64,000 bases of DNA from Ceratotherium simum simum (GCF_000283155.1 NW_004454166.1:10840865-10904864), one strand, 5' to 3'. Shown: positions 1 through 11,350, numbered from the stretch's first letter. Numbers and translations are program-made. Notes: generated from the sequence alone by a model not told the origin.

Positions 1-155
1 GTACATGTGTGTGGTGATGGGTTGTAATTAGTATTTTGGTGGTGAACATGATGTAATCTATGCAGAAATAGAAGTACAATGATGTACACCTGAAACTTTT
101 ACAATGTTATAAACCAATGTTACTGCAATAAACAAAAAATTAAAAAAAAAAAAAA
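1..155 (+). mobile_element. L1 LINE, 3' UTR end and poly(A) tail (continues left of the window)
   Basis: The segment ends in a tail of about 14 A's at 142-155. It is almost identical to the reverse complement of 12535-12670: over the first 74 bases I count 2 differences. That second copy is joined to L1 ORF2 coding sequence, which identifies this one as the 3' end of the same young L1 subfamily. Its 5' part and left target-site duplication are outside the window. Confidence 0.88.
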
Positions 156-169
156 TGGAGAGCAATCCT

Positions 170-312
170 TTCCAATGTTAATAGAAATAACCCCTGCATA
201 ATGGGTTGCAAATAATTTTCACTTTCTTTTGTTGTATTTTTCTGCTTTTTTCTAATTTGTAGTATCGTGTATGTAATACTTCAAGACAATAAATTTGTTT
301 TTAAAAAAAAGG
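170..312 (+). mobile_element. Possible old A-tailed LINE 3' end
   Basis: A T-rich stretch leads to an AATAAA at 288-293 followed by a short A-run at 302-310. This resembles the 3' tail of old L1-type elements. No target-site duplication is evident, and a degenerate processed transcript is an alternative. Confidence 0.25.
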
Positions 313-1069
313 AAAAAGAAATATCAGTAGACCGCCTAATCAAAATACCCTCTTCTAGTCATAAAGGTCAAGAGACACAAAAAATTAATCACAAGACCAG
401 TTGCCCAGAGGAGAAAATAAATCTATGTGTGGCAGTCTGAAAAAGCAAGAAGTTATATGGTAAGGTCCACCCACGACTCACAAAACCGTTCATTTGTGCA
501 GGTCTTTTCTTGGATATTTGAGTTTGTGGTTAGGTAGAAGGACTTCCCTTCCCCTGCCCTTATTTATTCTCCCTGTTTGCAGAGGATTTTGTAACGTAAC
601 CCTGTTTATGTTGTGTTCCAGAGCTTCTTGCCTAGACCATAAACACTGTGTCATCTTACTCTGAGGCAAGAACATGATCAGTGCTCAGTGAGTTTGCGGA
701 AAGACTGGGCACTTCATGGAAAGTGCATTTGACATGGTGGCCATGTCTAAAACACAATCATATCATTAATATCAATAATGGGGAAATTTAAGATACACTG
801 GAATGTTTGTGCAAAGCATGAAAAATCCCCAGTTACACATTGCATTGGAATGCAACTCCCCACTGCAGGCACACAGGAGGCCACTTAAACTTGAGGAACT
901 ACTTGGAAGTTCTTCTTTATCTTCAAACAGAAACTCAGATTACAAGAAGTAGTTTTTCTCTTAACCAGCAGTATCAGAAGATTTTAAGTAGAATATATAG
1001 CATTTATCAAACAAAAAAAAAAACCTTTCACTTCTAGAATACTTATTTTATGTGTCAGGTCTTTACAGG
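313..1069. other. No recognised feature
   Basis: Unique-looking AT-rich sequence. Two open frames of 61 and 65 codons (490-675 minus, 840-1037 plus) show no motif or composition that suggests coding. Confidence 0.5.
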
Positions 1070-1228
1070 GAAGTTTATACATAATATCTCATTTATTCTT
1101 TACAAAAACTCTTCAAAGTAGGTATTAGAGTACCCATTTCACAAGGAAGAAGCTGTCACATGGTGTAGTCATTTGCCCCAATCCACACACTTTGTAAGAG
1201 GCAGAGTTAGGATCTGAGTTCAGGTCTA
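1070..1228 (-). mobile_element. MIR SINE, antisense
   Basis: Decayed MIR read backwards: a 'cccatttcacaaggaag' block, then the tRNA-proximal part with a 'gcagagttaggatctgag' block. Both ends are eroded. Confidence 0.6.
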
Positions 1229-1570
1229 GTGAAGTAAAATTTCACAGGACAGATGCCGCTCAGATGAGTTTTAATCTGTGCAACATTAGAATCAAATCTC
1301 AAGTTGCAGCCTGCAGACACAACATCCTTTGGAGATGACTTGGGATGAAACTCTGCTAATTACTAGATCACAAAGGTGTTCAACCTGCCTACCTGTCTCC
1401 ATGGAAATGTGAGCAGTGGCAATGAAACCATCGGTCTCGCAGAGCAGGTTAGATGCTTGTTCCGAGGCCACCTTAAGGTAGGATGTCTCTTACCACATGC
1501 AGGAGTCCAAGTTTTGCTCCTACTTCTACATGGAATGCTAGAAAATGGGAAAGTTCTTTAACAGAAATAA
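1229..1570. other. No recognised feature
   Basis: No repeat or coding pattern recognised. One 61-codon frame (1376-1561) has no identifiable motif. Confidence 0.4.
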
Positions 1571-1815
1571 CATAGCAATAAGAGTGCAGACTCTGGAGCC
1601 AGAACCCTAGCTTTGCATCTTACTAACGATATGTCCTGGGACAAATCACTTAACCCATCTGTGGCTTAGCTTCTTCATCTGTAAAAATGAGAATAGTAAT
1701 TGTACCTACTTCATATTGTTGCTCTGAAGATTAAGGGAGTAAATCCATGTCAACGAGTGAATCCATGCTTAAAGCCATGCCCAGCACATAGCAAGCACTT
1801 TCAACCAAGGTAAGC
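1571..1815 (+). mobile_element. MIR SINE, nearly full length
   Basis: Blocks appear in MIR order: 'gactctggagccagaaccc' (tRNA-related head), 'cacttaacccatctgtg', 'ttcatctgtaaaaatgag' (core), and 'cagcacatagcaagcactt' (L2-like 3' end). About 245 bp are retained, which is close to full length. Confidence 0.85.
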
Positions 1816-1851
1816 TGTTGTTGTTGTTGTTGTTATTATTATTATTATTAT
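1816..1851. repeat. Compound microsatellite (TTG)n(TTA)n
   Basis: Perfect TTG units run directly into perfect TTA units at the 3' end of the MIR. The usual MIR tail ends in such triplets, so this is probably an expansion of the element's own tail. Confidence 0.92.
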
Positions 1852-2228
1852 ATTTCTTTAGTACATGTCATTCACGTGTTCAGGACAGTGTGATTCATTC
1901 AGGATAATTAAGGAAAAATCTGCTTGAATTGGTGAAAAGTGCAAATTACAAATATTTTATTTTAAATCCATTATGTTACTTTCAAAAAGATATAGGTATT
2001 TAAACTAAAGTAACTAAAAAGTATTAACGCAGAAAGTTTCACAGGGGATCTACTTCAAAAAATAGACAAGAGTTTCCTTATAAATGAATATGTCCTTTGA
2101 AAAGTGTCTTCTATTAAGTAGTGTGAGTACTCCATCACATCACACTATTTGCTTGGCTCACAATAACTTTCTTTATGAAAAGCAATTTCATAGATTAAAA
2201 AAGCATTGAAGAGCATTTTTAAGATAAT
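1852..2228. other. No recognised feature
   Basis: AT-rich sequence with no repeat family or coding pattern recognised. Confidence 0.4.
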
Positions 2229-2368
2229 TGATGCCAATCTTACTCTTACCAGGAAACCTAAGCCACCCAGCACTTGGCATCACATGGATTCCATGAAGAT
2301 AACTTATACTCTCATTGCAATCCAGTCCATCTGTGGAAAGTGCTTCCTTACATTGGGCTGAACTCTTT
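2229..2368 (+). repeat. Left arm of a 140-bp inverted repeat
   Basis: Aligned without gaps to the reverse complement of 2670-2809, 132 of 140 positions match (94%), and six of the eight differences are transitions. The inner part of the arm, around 'agtgcttccttacattggg', belongs to the CR1/L3 relic that fills the loop. The outer part, around 'aagccacccagcacttggc', is not a repeat I can name. Confidence 0.95.
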
Positions 2369-2665
2369 CTCCAAAGAGTATCATTCCTTTTCTTACTGTT
2401 AGCAGTTGGAGAATTTGAAGACAGCTATTATATCTTTCCCTGAAAGAACGTCCTCAGTTCTTTGGACTGTTTTTCATTGGCATGACTTTAGATGCAACAT
2501 CTACCTTGGTCACTTCCTTCTGGACTTCCTCCTGTTTGACCTTTTTCCTTCTATACTGGGGTTACCAGAACTGAGCATGATGCTCTAGGTATAATTTGAT
2601 CAGAGCAGAGTAATAAGATATTGCCTTGCTTGTTCTGGACCCAAGATTAATCTTGATGTTTTGAT
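2325..2665 (-). mobile_element. CR1/L3 LINE relic, antisense, forming the loop of the inverted repeat
   Basis: Two blocks are typical of the CR1/L3 clade read backwards: 'gaatttgaagacagctatta' near 2411, and 'cagaactgagcatgatgctc' followed by 'gatcagagcagagtaataag' near 2567-2617. The clade was active before the eutherian radiation, so this is one of the oldest relics in the window. Confidence 0.6.
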
Positions 2666-2669
2666 AGTC

Positions 2670-2809
2670 AAAGAGTTCAGCCCGATGTAAGGAAGCACTT
2701 TCTACAGAGGGACTGGACTGAAATGAGAGTATAAGTTATCTTCACGGAATCCATGTGACGCCAAGTGCTGGGTGGCTTGGGTTTCCTGGTAAGAGTAAGA
2801 TTGGCATCA
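2670..2809 (-). repeat. Right arm of the 140-bp inverted repeat
   Basis: Reverse-complement partner of 2229-2368, separated by a 301-base loop. The same L3-derived sequence sits here in the opposite orientation. The arm therefore arose by inverted duplication of the left flank plus the element's end, not as a transposon terminal repeat. Confidence 0.95.
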
Positions 2810-2877
2810 TCTTGACTTATACCAAGTTTAGCATCCTTCCTCTCTTTTTTTTTTTTTTTGTTGAGTGAGGAAGGGTC

Positions 2878-3359
2878 TGTATTAATCAGGGTTCTCCTAG
2901 GGAAGGGGGAGATACGTATAGAGAGAGACAGAGACAGAAACAGAGAGAGACAGATTATAAGGAATTACCTCCCATGATTATGGAGCTGAGAAAACCAGAC
3001 CCAGGAGAGCTCATGGTATAGTTCCAGTACAAGTCTGAAGGCCTAAGAACTAGGAAGCCGTTAGTGTAAGTTCTAGTCTGAGTCCAAGTCTGAAAGCAGG
3101 AGAACATTGATGTCCCAGCTCAAAGACAGTCAAGCAGAGAGAGAAAATTCTTTCTTAGCCTTTTATTCCATTCAGGCCTTCAACAGACTGGATGAGGCCC
3201 ACCATCATCAGGGAGGGTAATCTGCTTTACTCAGTCTAGTGAGTCAAATGTTAATCTGAACCAGAAACACCTCCACAGACACACCTGGAAACAATGTTTA
3301 ACCAACTATGAGGGCATCCTGTCACCCAGACAAATCGACACATAAAATTAATCATCACA
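2878..3359 (-). mobile_element. Solo ERVL-type LTR (MLT2-like), antisense
   Basis: It runs from 'tgtattaatcagggttctcc' to 'aaaattaatcatcaca', the reverse of the typical MLT2 start and end. Inside are the 'ccttcaacagactggatgag' block and a GA-rich patch at 2921-2955. There is no internal retroviral sequence, so it is a solo LTR. The five flanking bases on each side do not match cleanly, so age or small deletions have blurred the duplication. Confidence 0.75.
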
Positions 3360-5160
3360 GAGTGCAAGGTGCTATGTCAGCCATTTCTTTCCCACCTTCT
3401 ATCTCCAAATTTTTCCCAGCACTTTACATCTATTACTATTACATTTCTTTCAATATTTTTCCCATATTTTCAGATTTGGGGAATCTCAGATACTGATTCC
3501 CTTATCATTATATTGGATACCACTCCCAAATTGCCATGTATAATACTGCTCAACAAGTCTTCTTCTAATATACGATATTAAACTAGAAACTATCAAGAAA
3601 AGCATCATATGGAGTGCCAGCTTTCCGTTTATTCATTGATCAGTTCTTTTTGGATGTGATCGTTGCTTCGTTATTATCTATTTTAATTGTAGCATCAGTT
3701 GCCATTATCTTCATAAGATCATAAAAGTTTGGAATGAAATTATGCCTACCCTTCCTTCCACCTGTAGGTCTCTATAGGCTTTAGTGAAGTACAGACACAC
3801 CAGAAAAACTGAAATCCAGATATATGATGTCTATAGCATTTCCCTTGTTAACTAGTTTTGAAAAAGGAGTTAGTCTAGCATGACCAAGTCTCAGTGGACC
3901 CATTTTGGCCCCCAAGGTTCATAATCCATCTCTTTCATGAACTATATGAGACTTTTGCCTAGGAACAAACTTTTAAGCCTACAATTAGTAAAATTTGCCC
4001 TCTTTCCATAAATATGTGCCCACTTGCTAATCAAGTTATAAGTGGATTAATTAATTTGCAATTTGTCCTCTCGCAGTTAAATCACACAGTATATTAGAAC
4101 CTTGATCATTGATCAAGGCATATACTGCTTCATGTCTTTGGGTAAGTTAACTTCTTTCCACAGTTTCAGACTTGAGACTTTTTAGATACTGAATCAATCA
4201 TCTAATATATTTTATATTACTCCCAAATTGAAAAAAAATAGGAGGAGAGGTAAAAATACCTCACTTACCTAAAGGCTAAGAACTGAACTAAATAATCTTG
4301 ATTTCCTTCTTGTGTAAGGTCTATAGTTAAGGAGACTTCATCTTGGGTGGAGTTCAAAACATTTGTCTGGGGGTGTTTTAGGTTTGCTCCTTCTGCTCTG
4401 TGATCCCATCATGATAGACTTAAGCCTCACTAATGTTCCTATGTGTAAATCTGATTTTTTCTGGATAGTAAGATTTGAAAGATATACCAATAAATTAGAA
4501 AACTGAGTTTCACAAACACATAAAATTTCTTCCACCGGGAGGTTTCTCAAGTTATGAGAAACCAAAAATGAAGAGCAAGAAGGAGCTTCAAAATATGGCT
4601 GTAACCAGAGGTTTACGTGAAGAAGTCACTTGCCTTTTGGGACCCTCTGGCCACCTCTCTTGCCTGCAATTCTCTCCTTGCTTTAGGACTGAACTCAAGA
4701 CTCCATAACTTCCCTGCCTTGCTTGGTTAAAGGTTCTTGGCACCCTGACCCATTTCCTTTATTTCCTGGTTGGTTGGTTCTCTGGCTGGTGACATATGTT
4801 TTCTTAAGTCGGATTCTGGCTAAGCTGGCTTTTCTCCTGCCGTCTTTGGTAGCCATCTTCCACCATGAAGGAAAGTATTTCCTCTCCTGGCTCAGAACAT
4901 TCAATAATGCTCCCTCCAAGCAAAGGAATGCCAGCAATGACTATCCCATTGCCCCCTGCTGATGGCTCGTATACTTATTAATCCATCCTACCTTTTAAGC
5001 CCTCATTCTACAAATGAATTGACAACAGTCAAGCCAGTTTAAATAAAAATGAGAATTACGATAAAACTCAGTCTCGGTCTGATCTCAGCCCATTGAATCC
5101 GTCTAGATGTGCTACAATAGAACTGACTGGGTTATGATTTAGAATAATCATGTTGACTAA
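3360..5160. other. No recognised feature
   Basis: About 1.8 kb of unique-looking sequence. Short open frames (3308-3581 plus, 4338-4565 minus, 4695-4962 on both strands) overlap one another on opposite strands and carry no motif I recognise. Confidence 0.45.
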
Positions 5161-5164
5161 ATGT

Positions 5165-5325
5165 CAGGCTTCTGGAATGAATCCCAGTTCTACTCTCCGA
5201 GTCCTTGGCAAGCCGTTTCTTTTCTCCAACCCTCAGTTTTATAATCCATATAAAAAGATGGCTTGACCAGAAGGCCCCCGAGGTCCCCTTTAGCTCTCAA
5301 GTTCTGTGGATCTATGGATCTATTG
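5165..5325 (+). mobile_element. MIR-family relic
   Basis: A weak 'gaatcccagttctactctc' head is followed by 'cctcagttttataatccat' and by a 'gaggtcccctttagctctc' tail with repeated 'tggatctat' units. That tail is shared by MIR3- and L3-type 3' ends, so the subfamily is uncertain. Confidence 0.5.
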
Positions 5326-6390
5326 TAAAGTTGCTCATTATTAACTCATAACATTTGTGTGTCACAGCCTCACCCAGCTATTAGCAGTATAATCACAACT
5401 TTGGAGGCAATGAACAAATGGCAGTTCTTAAGGAAATCGAACCAATTTTTCTTTTTCTCTTTCTCTACTTCTCCTTTTTGTTCTTCCAGTTCCCTAAATC
5501 TTAATGTATTATGGTGAAGGAGGTGCTTCTTTCTAGCCTGCATAGCAGTGAGGGGTACTGCAAGTGTCATGACAACGCCTGTCCTCAATTGATCCAGCCC
5601 AAATTTGCAGATGCAAGAGCCTCAGATAGTTATCCCGACTTCTGGGTGCTTGTCCAAACCAAACCTCGGAGTCCTTGGACTTAGGCCCTTCTGTTAAGCA
5701 GGAGTAAATTGAGACTTGCACTTTCTTTCTGTCTCAAAAGATCTTGGAAACTTTGGGGTGAAACCAACCCATAAATGCAAATAGACATGCTCTCACACAC
5801 AATACACACTTGTACAAAAGTCCATATATATCCCAATGACTATTAGAACTGCCTTGTGGGATCCTGCACTGTTCCAAAACATCAGGAGGAGGCCAGTTTT
5901 CTAGAATATGAAGATGACAATTTAAAAACAGCTAAAGGATGAGGTCTCCAGGAGGCTGCTGACTTGTTCCAGTGCTGGCTTTGCCTAGAGTGCCCCACTG
6001 CATGGTTTTGTCCATGATCTGATCACAAAGAGTTGTGTTTACTTGCATGCTGTGTTTGAATAGTGGAGACAGTTTGGCAGAGTTAGGGGGAAGGGATTTA
6101 ATTGCCACATAGCTTTAAATGTTAACAGCTTTTTAAAATTTTTTCTGTATAATATGTTATATTTATGAGACAGTGAAGGGGTAAGGGTTCAAGGAAATGA
6201 AAATAAGGACAGGATTAAGCAAGAGAACAGTAGGGGTCTCTGGCCTTGATGAGACTAAAAAGATTTAAAATTCTCAATTCTATTATGCTCTGAAAGCACC
6301 AGTTCATTTTCTAAAAGTTTCCATTCATTATATTCCAGGGTATGAAGTAATCCAAAGTCTAAACACTATGTTGATTCTATCTCTATTTAC
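5326..6390. other. No recognised feature
   Basis: Unique-looking sequence. Minus-strand frames of 72 and 62 codons near 5370-5721 have no identifiable domain. Confidence 0.4.
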
Positions 6391-6391
6391 G

Positions 6392-6965
6392 CATTCATTC
6401 ATTCAGTAAGTATACTTCTTGACAGTGTATCCTGTACAAGGCGTTATATTAATATTACGGAAAGAGTAAAGACATATAAGGCAGAGTTCTGTCCTTTTTG
6501 ATCTAATTGTCGAATGGAGAGACAAAATAGATATGCATGTGATATAATACATCACTCCACACTAATTATTAATGAACTAATTAAAGAAGAGTCATTTAAA
6601 AGTACACATATAGATGTAAAGGAATGGAATCCCAGGAAGAGAGAATAGCATGAGCATAGATGTGGAGGCAAAAAGCACAGAGCTATTTTAGGGGATGACT
6701 GAATCAGTGTGGCTGGACATTAGAGGAATGGAGGGGACAGTCTTGGAAAGGTAGGAGTACTCCGGGGCAGGTTATGAATGACTAAATCTCACACTGACAG
6801 GTCTGCCCTTTATTTACTAGAAATGGGAAGTCAGTGATGATGTGGGGCAGGGAGTGATACGAGCAGAATGTTGCTTTCAGAACACTGATCTCAAAGTTGG
6901 ATGCAAGACTGATTGAAGTCAAGAGAGCTTGGAGACATGGTGATCAGTTACAAGTCAACTCAATA
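6392..6965 (-). mobile_element. L2 LINE, antisense, eroded
   Basis: It opens with the reversed L2 3' end ('cattcattcattcagtaag', then 'ctgtacaaggcgttatatt'). Weaker antisense L2 blocks follow, around 'gaagtcagtgatgatgtg' and 'gttatgaatgac'. The far end fades without a clear boundary. Confidence 0.55.
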
Positions 6966-8334
6966 CAAGATGATGATGACATCATCTAGGCAGGTAGGGA
7001 TTAGAAGGCAAAAATAATTAATAACTACAAAAACAAATGTGGAGGAACTAGACACCATATATGTGGAAAGAAAAAGAAGGAGTTATAGAAGACGGTGGAA
7101 TTTTAAACTTGGATAACAGAAACAATGTCTCCATTAGGGACAACCAGTGTCTGAGGGATGATATTACTCAATTATTAACATTTAAGGAGTTAAAAAATAT
7201 TTCTCACTGTGCCTGTGAGAAATCTCCCTTTTCAAACTTAGACTTGAATTTTAAAGCCTGGTGATACCTTCTCATTGTTTGTTTATGAATCTGTTTTGAA
7301 TTCCAAACAAAAAGGAAAATAGAAGTGCGTCATGTTTTCTTTGTCTAATCACCAATAAAACTGATTATCCGACACCCCATTCACTTCTATTGCCTTATCC
7401 ACATTGCTGACAATAATCAAAACAGAGCACAAAATGGGGCTGTGAAGCATATTCCCTCTTTGCTTCCGCAAGATTGCTAGTGATAGCTCGAGAATAACCA
7501 ACAATTGGAGAAAATGCACCCAGTTTGGATTGAGACATCATTAGCATTAAGCCCAGAGAAAGGACTTTCTATGATCAGTGATCATGGGAATAAATGACTC
7601 CCCAAGGAAATGGTGTGTTCGCTTAATAGCTCACGCATCATCCAGGTGAGTTTGATCAAGTGGAGCAGAGCGAGCAGGGATACAAATTACTGAAATGGTG
7701 ACAAAGACAAAGCTCCTATGGAAAAGAAAATTTGAGGTGCAAAGGAGATTAAAGGTTGACTTTTTAAATAGAAATAAGGAAGGGGCTTACGGCTTGAAAT
7801 ATGTTTGCTTATGTTCTTACTCCATTCCAAAGCCCAATTTTCTAAAGATGAGAAATGAGGCAGAGGGGATTTGGTGAAACGCTGTCTCCACTCTCTTACC
7901 TTGCCCTGTAGTAGTCTTTGGGGCAGACTTCTTAACTCACATGTCTGCTGACAGAGAAGGGTGTTAGAACAAACCCAGGGATGATGAGAGCTCCTCCTCA
8001 CTTTTTGACTACCTTCCAGCAAATAGTGTTCTGTTAGGGTCAGAAGCATCCATTTCACCTCCTGTTTGGAGTCGGCTATAGAAAAGAATCTGCACACACA
8101 GGCAAAATGTGACTCAAGCACACAGCTCTGGTTTGGCTTCAATGAAGTCAGTTGTCCCATATCCTCCGATCACAACACATTGTGGGGAAAATATCAGAGC
8201 GCTTCACTCAGATGCTGTCAGCCAGTCATGATTCCAATATAACCACAAGGGCTCCAGAGGACAAGTGGAACCCACATTTTCCATGGCCTTCCAACAACAT
8301 TCAGGGAGGTTTTCTTCCAGCTTCGATGGGTGAC
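6966..8334. other. No recognised repeat; unique sequence
   Basis: A minus-strand frame of 157 codons (7687-8160) is one of the longest in the window, but its translation shows no domain, membrane segment or conserved-looking pattern. 7370-7680 and 8150-8330 look non-repetitive and could be conserved noncoding DNA. Confidence 0.4.
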
Positions 8335-8460
8335 ATCCCGATCAAAGACTCGAGCCATTTCAAATTAATTAACACCATAATCAGAAAGCTGGTCATTAAT
8401 TCCACTCATTTAATGCTGATAAGGACACTGGTGACTAATTACGTGTATCACAACTCACAC
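8335..8460. promoter_or_regulatory. Candidate enhancer: cluster of homeodomain-type TAAT sites plus a GATA site
   Basis: About 125 bp hold TAAT-core sites in 'aaattaattaac' (8362), 'ccataatcag' (8376), 'cattaattcc' (8394), 'atttaatgc' (8408) and 'ctaattacg' (8436), plus a GATA site 'tgataagg' (8417). The block is not a repeat I recognise. Clusters like this are common in conserved developmental enhancers, but AT-rich sequence also yields TAAT by chance. No conservation data are available here. Confidence 0.3.
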
Positions 8461-8519
8461 CTGCATCATTGCCAGCACATAATCCACACTCACCAACCAA
8501 CACCTGAGTTCTCCGTTGA

Positions 8520-8655
8520 TGTTATCTCCATTTACAGCAGAGGAAACTGAGGCTCAGAGAGGTTAAATGATTGGTCCAAGGTCTCACAGCTAATCAGAGG
8601 CAGAACTAGGACTTTAACCCAAATCTTCTGAGTCTGAATCCCTTGGCTTTTTCTC
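8520..8655 (-). mobile_element. MIR SINE, antisense
   Basis: Strong reversed MIR core: 'aggaaactgaggctcagaga', 'ggttaaatga', 'tctcacagctaatcagaggc' and 'ctgagtctgaatccc'. The 3' part of the element, to the left, is lost or unrecognisable. Confidence 0.85.
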
Positions 8656-8877
8656 AGTGTCCCACACAGTAATTAGAGGTCATGTGCATAAATTGGTACA
8701 TGCACCAAATCTAAAATCCCACATAATCTCTAATTGTCCCAAATACACACTCAACACTGGACCAGTTCCACTGGGGAAAAAAAAAAATCAGTGAGGCTGT
8801 TTTTTGACATAATGTAGTCAAAATGCCAGATGAGCCACTAAGGTTTTCCACCTTGAGTGGATTTCTTGGCAGTAAGT
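8656..8877. other. No recognised feature
   Basis: Short AT-rich interval with an A-run at 8777-8787 and nothing else recognised. Confidence 0.4.
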
Positions 8878-9015
8878 CATTTATTTATTCATTCCATACA
8901 AAACCAATATTTACTGAGTGTCTACCGTGTTCCAGGCATGATGCTAAAACTTTCACATATTTTTTTCTTTCTGTAGCTTAGGTTAAATAATTCATCCACA
9001 TCATAGGTGTTATAC
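8878..9015 (-). mobile_element. MIR or L2 3' end, antisense
   Basis: 'attccatacaaaaccaatat', then 'tactgagtgtctaccgtg' and 'ttccaggcatgatgct' match the reversed 3' end that MIR and L2 share. That sharing prevents assignment to one family. Confidence 0.6.
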
Positions 9016-9557
9016 ATGTCCTTTTGCATTTATTTCCTAGTGTGCTAAAGCCATTTTTGGACTAGTGAAATTCTCCTCATTTCTCCTCAGGACAAAAAAA
9101 AACTTGACAATGGATTTCTGTCTGAGGGGGTGCCCCCTCATTTTTCAGATATGTTCTTCTCTATGACCCACTTATCCAGATTCTTTGGAAGGGGAGAATT
9201 CACCCTCTGCAGATTGCTCTATTAATTACTGTTACAAGGAACTGATTTATGGGGGCAAAGCCCTCTGTGGATGTTTGAGAATGGAGCTTCACAACAGGAA
9301 ATGGAAACAGGCTAGTCAATCACCTTCCAGAGGCCCCTGCTTTAAGGCTGCCTTTGAGGATGTGCTGTGGATTTCCAGCACGCCTAATGAACAATCCTTG
9401 TGCCAGCATGGAGCCCTGTGGAAAGAGGAGTAAATATTGTCTTTAGACATGGCACGAGGACCAAAAGATACTGCCAGGAGATCAGTAATGAGATGCCACT
9501 GAGGATTGGCTGTGTGGAGCGGGGAGACTGGGCGCAGGTGGGAATGTGGACCTTTCC
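9016..9557. other. No recognised feature
   Basis: Open frames at 9185-9433 (plus) and 9384-9692 (minus) overlap and show no known motif. The right ends run into the following MIR. Confidence 0.4.
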
Positions 9558-9722
9558 CTGGACTTGGAGTTGGAAGATCTGCTTTCCAGCCCTGGCTCCA
9601 TCTCTTATCAGTGAAGTAACCTTGGACAAGTTGCTCAACCTGTCTGAGCCCCAGTTTCCTCCTCTATAAATGGGGATACGTACAGCACCCATGCAACGTA
9701 GAGATTATATGAGATGGTCAAA
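9558..9722 (+). mobile_element. MIR SINE
   Basis: Head 'gctttccagccctggctcc', then 'ccttggacaagttgctcaac' and core 'ccccagtttcctcctctata'. The 3' end is missing. Confidence 0.85.
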
Positions 9723-9814
9723 AATCTTTTTATTCCAGGAAGTGCTAAGGGAAACCTTTTGGATAGGCTTAAATCATACTCTCAGTGTCTCCCCCAGTTT
9801 CTCTGCTTTGCCTG

Positions 9815-9922
9815 TGGGCTAGGGGTTTGGTGAGGGCAGGACCATGTCATATATAATGCTCTCTCTATCCCTTAGCACAGGGACTGGCACACTGCAGGTA
9901 ACGAATAGGTTTTTGTTAAACA
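9815..9922 (+). mobile_element. L2 LINE, 3' end
   Basis: 'tgagggcaggaccatgtcat', then 'agcacagggactggcacact' and an eroded 'aggttttt' terminus follow the L2 3' UTR in order. Confidence 0.7.
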
Positions 9923-11350
9923 ATAGTGTGCATCTTCCCTTCTCTTTCTTCTATTTGCTTGTCACTTCATCTCCTCCTCATTGTCCCCAGAACTCACAGT
10001 TGCTTTCTCAGGAAGAAGTAGGGAGGGCTGCTTCGGAAGGAATCCCTGTTATACCCTTTTTCTCTGCTTTGTCTTTTCTCTAGGCTGGTCAGAGAGCTGT
10101 CTTGAGCTAGTTGGATAAGACCACTGAGTACAGAACATTGACTACCAACCAGGAAGCTAAATTCCAGTCCTCTGGCTTAAAGGTGGCTGTTGCAATTCCT
10201 TAAATAAGTGAAAATCCTGACCAAAAGAGAAGCAAAAAGTTTAGCCTGGCTGAAGCTAGAAAAAGAAGGAACAGGAAGGCTCACCACGCGACTATATCAA
10301 TAGCCCCAGTGTGAGAAGGCTCAAAGAGTCTGGCCTAAAGTTCGAGCTGCCACGGCGGTGAAACTATGTCTAATTTTAGAAATATTAAATAACTGATAAT
10401 GACATGACCTTGTTAAAGAACCACGTTGGAAAAAAAAGGGGACACTGTTAAAAATAGCATACATTCTCCCAGCTGAAGTTACCAGGTAAAATATGGGTTC
10501 ACATGCATAATGTAGGCTCCAAATGCTGAGACACCCCACATTGCTGCCAAATGTGTCAAGTCCAAGGCTCATGTGTGTTCTGGAAGGCATCCATTTTAAG
10601 CACCCCGCCTCTTAGCATCTGTAACGTGTGAGAGAAGATGCAAGCAATGGGAAGCAAAGAGAAATAGGACAGAGTCCTTGTTCTCTAGGAGCTTAAAGTC
10701 TAGTCATCAGCCTAGTGGTGACTCCAAACATCATAATTTTAATATGTGAGGCTGTACTGCAGTGCACAAAACCGAGCCGGGGAAATGCAGCCCCATGCGA
10801 GTAATGCCTGGGAACATCTGAAATGTGGCCGCTGGCATCCTATCAAACAGGAATCGGAAATGCAAAACCGAAATAAAGCCAGCAGGCCCCACTCTGGGAG
10901 GACAGAGAAATGGAAGATGTGGCAGCCTGGAAGGTGGACAGAACACCAGACTGTCCCCATCCTGCCCAGCCCTGCAAATATGCATCTCTACGGTTTGGCT
11001 ACCTTGAGGATCATTAAATGCTTTTAGCAAAGCTGTCTCCTAGGAGTAACCAGCTTTGAAAGCCAAATTGAAAAAGGTCCATCTGATCATGTAACTGAAG
11101 AGAAAGTAGGATCGGTGCCACGATAACACATTAGAGGCATTTGGAGATGAAAGAAAGTAAGAGGTGTTCTAATAATTAGCAGCGGCATGAGAGTGGGGAA
11201 GGTGGTGCTTCTGGAAGCGATGCTGGAATTCATTTCACATCAGATGCCACCAGTCTCTCCCGATGTGACTCTAAACACAGGAAGAATTTGCCGAAATTCT
11301 TAGCTAAATTGCACCTGAATTTCGTATCTACAAAACTTCCAACCATACAG
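9923..11350. other. No recognised repeat; includes a stop-poor, GC-richer block at 10731-11030
   Basis: Within 10731-11030, open frames of 99 and 73 codons (minus) and 93 and 60 codons (plus) overlap. Openness on both strands at once reflects composition more than coding. The translations match nothing I know. A conserved noncoding element or an old processed transcript are alternatives. Confidence 0.4.

Noticed and set aside
1816..1851. Microsatellite as a CRISPR-like or phased repeat
   Set aside because: Simple trinucleotide expansion at a MIR tail; no spacers.
4095..4115. Short palindromes of 'gatcattgatc' type
   Set aside because: Too short and too common in AT-rich sequence to treat as a site; a similar one occurs near 7574.
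7687..8160. 157-codon minus-strand frame
   Set aside because: No recognisable motif, no exon signals considered convincing, and length is within chance for a 64-kb window.
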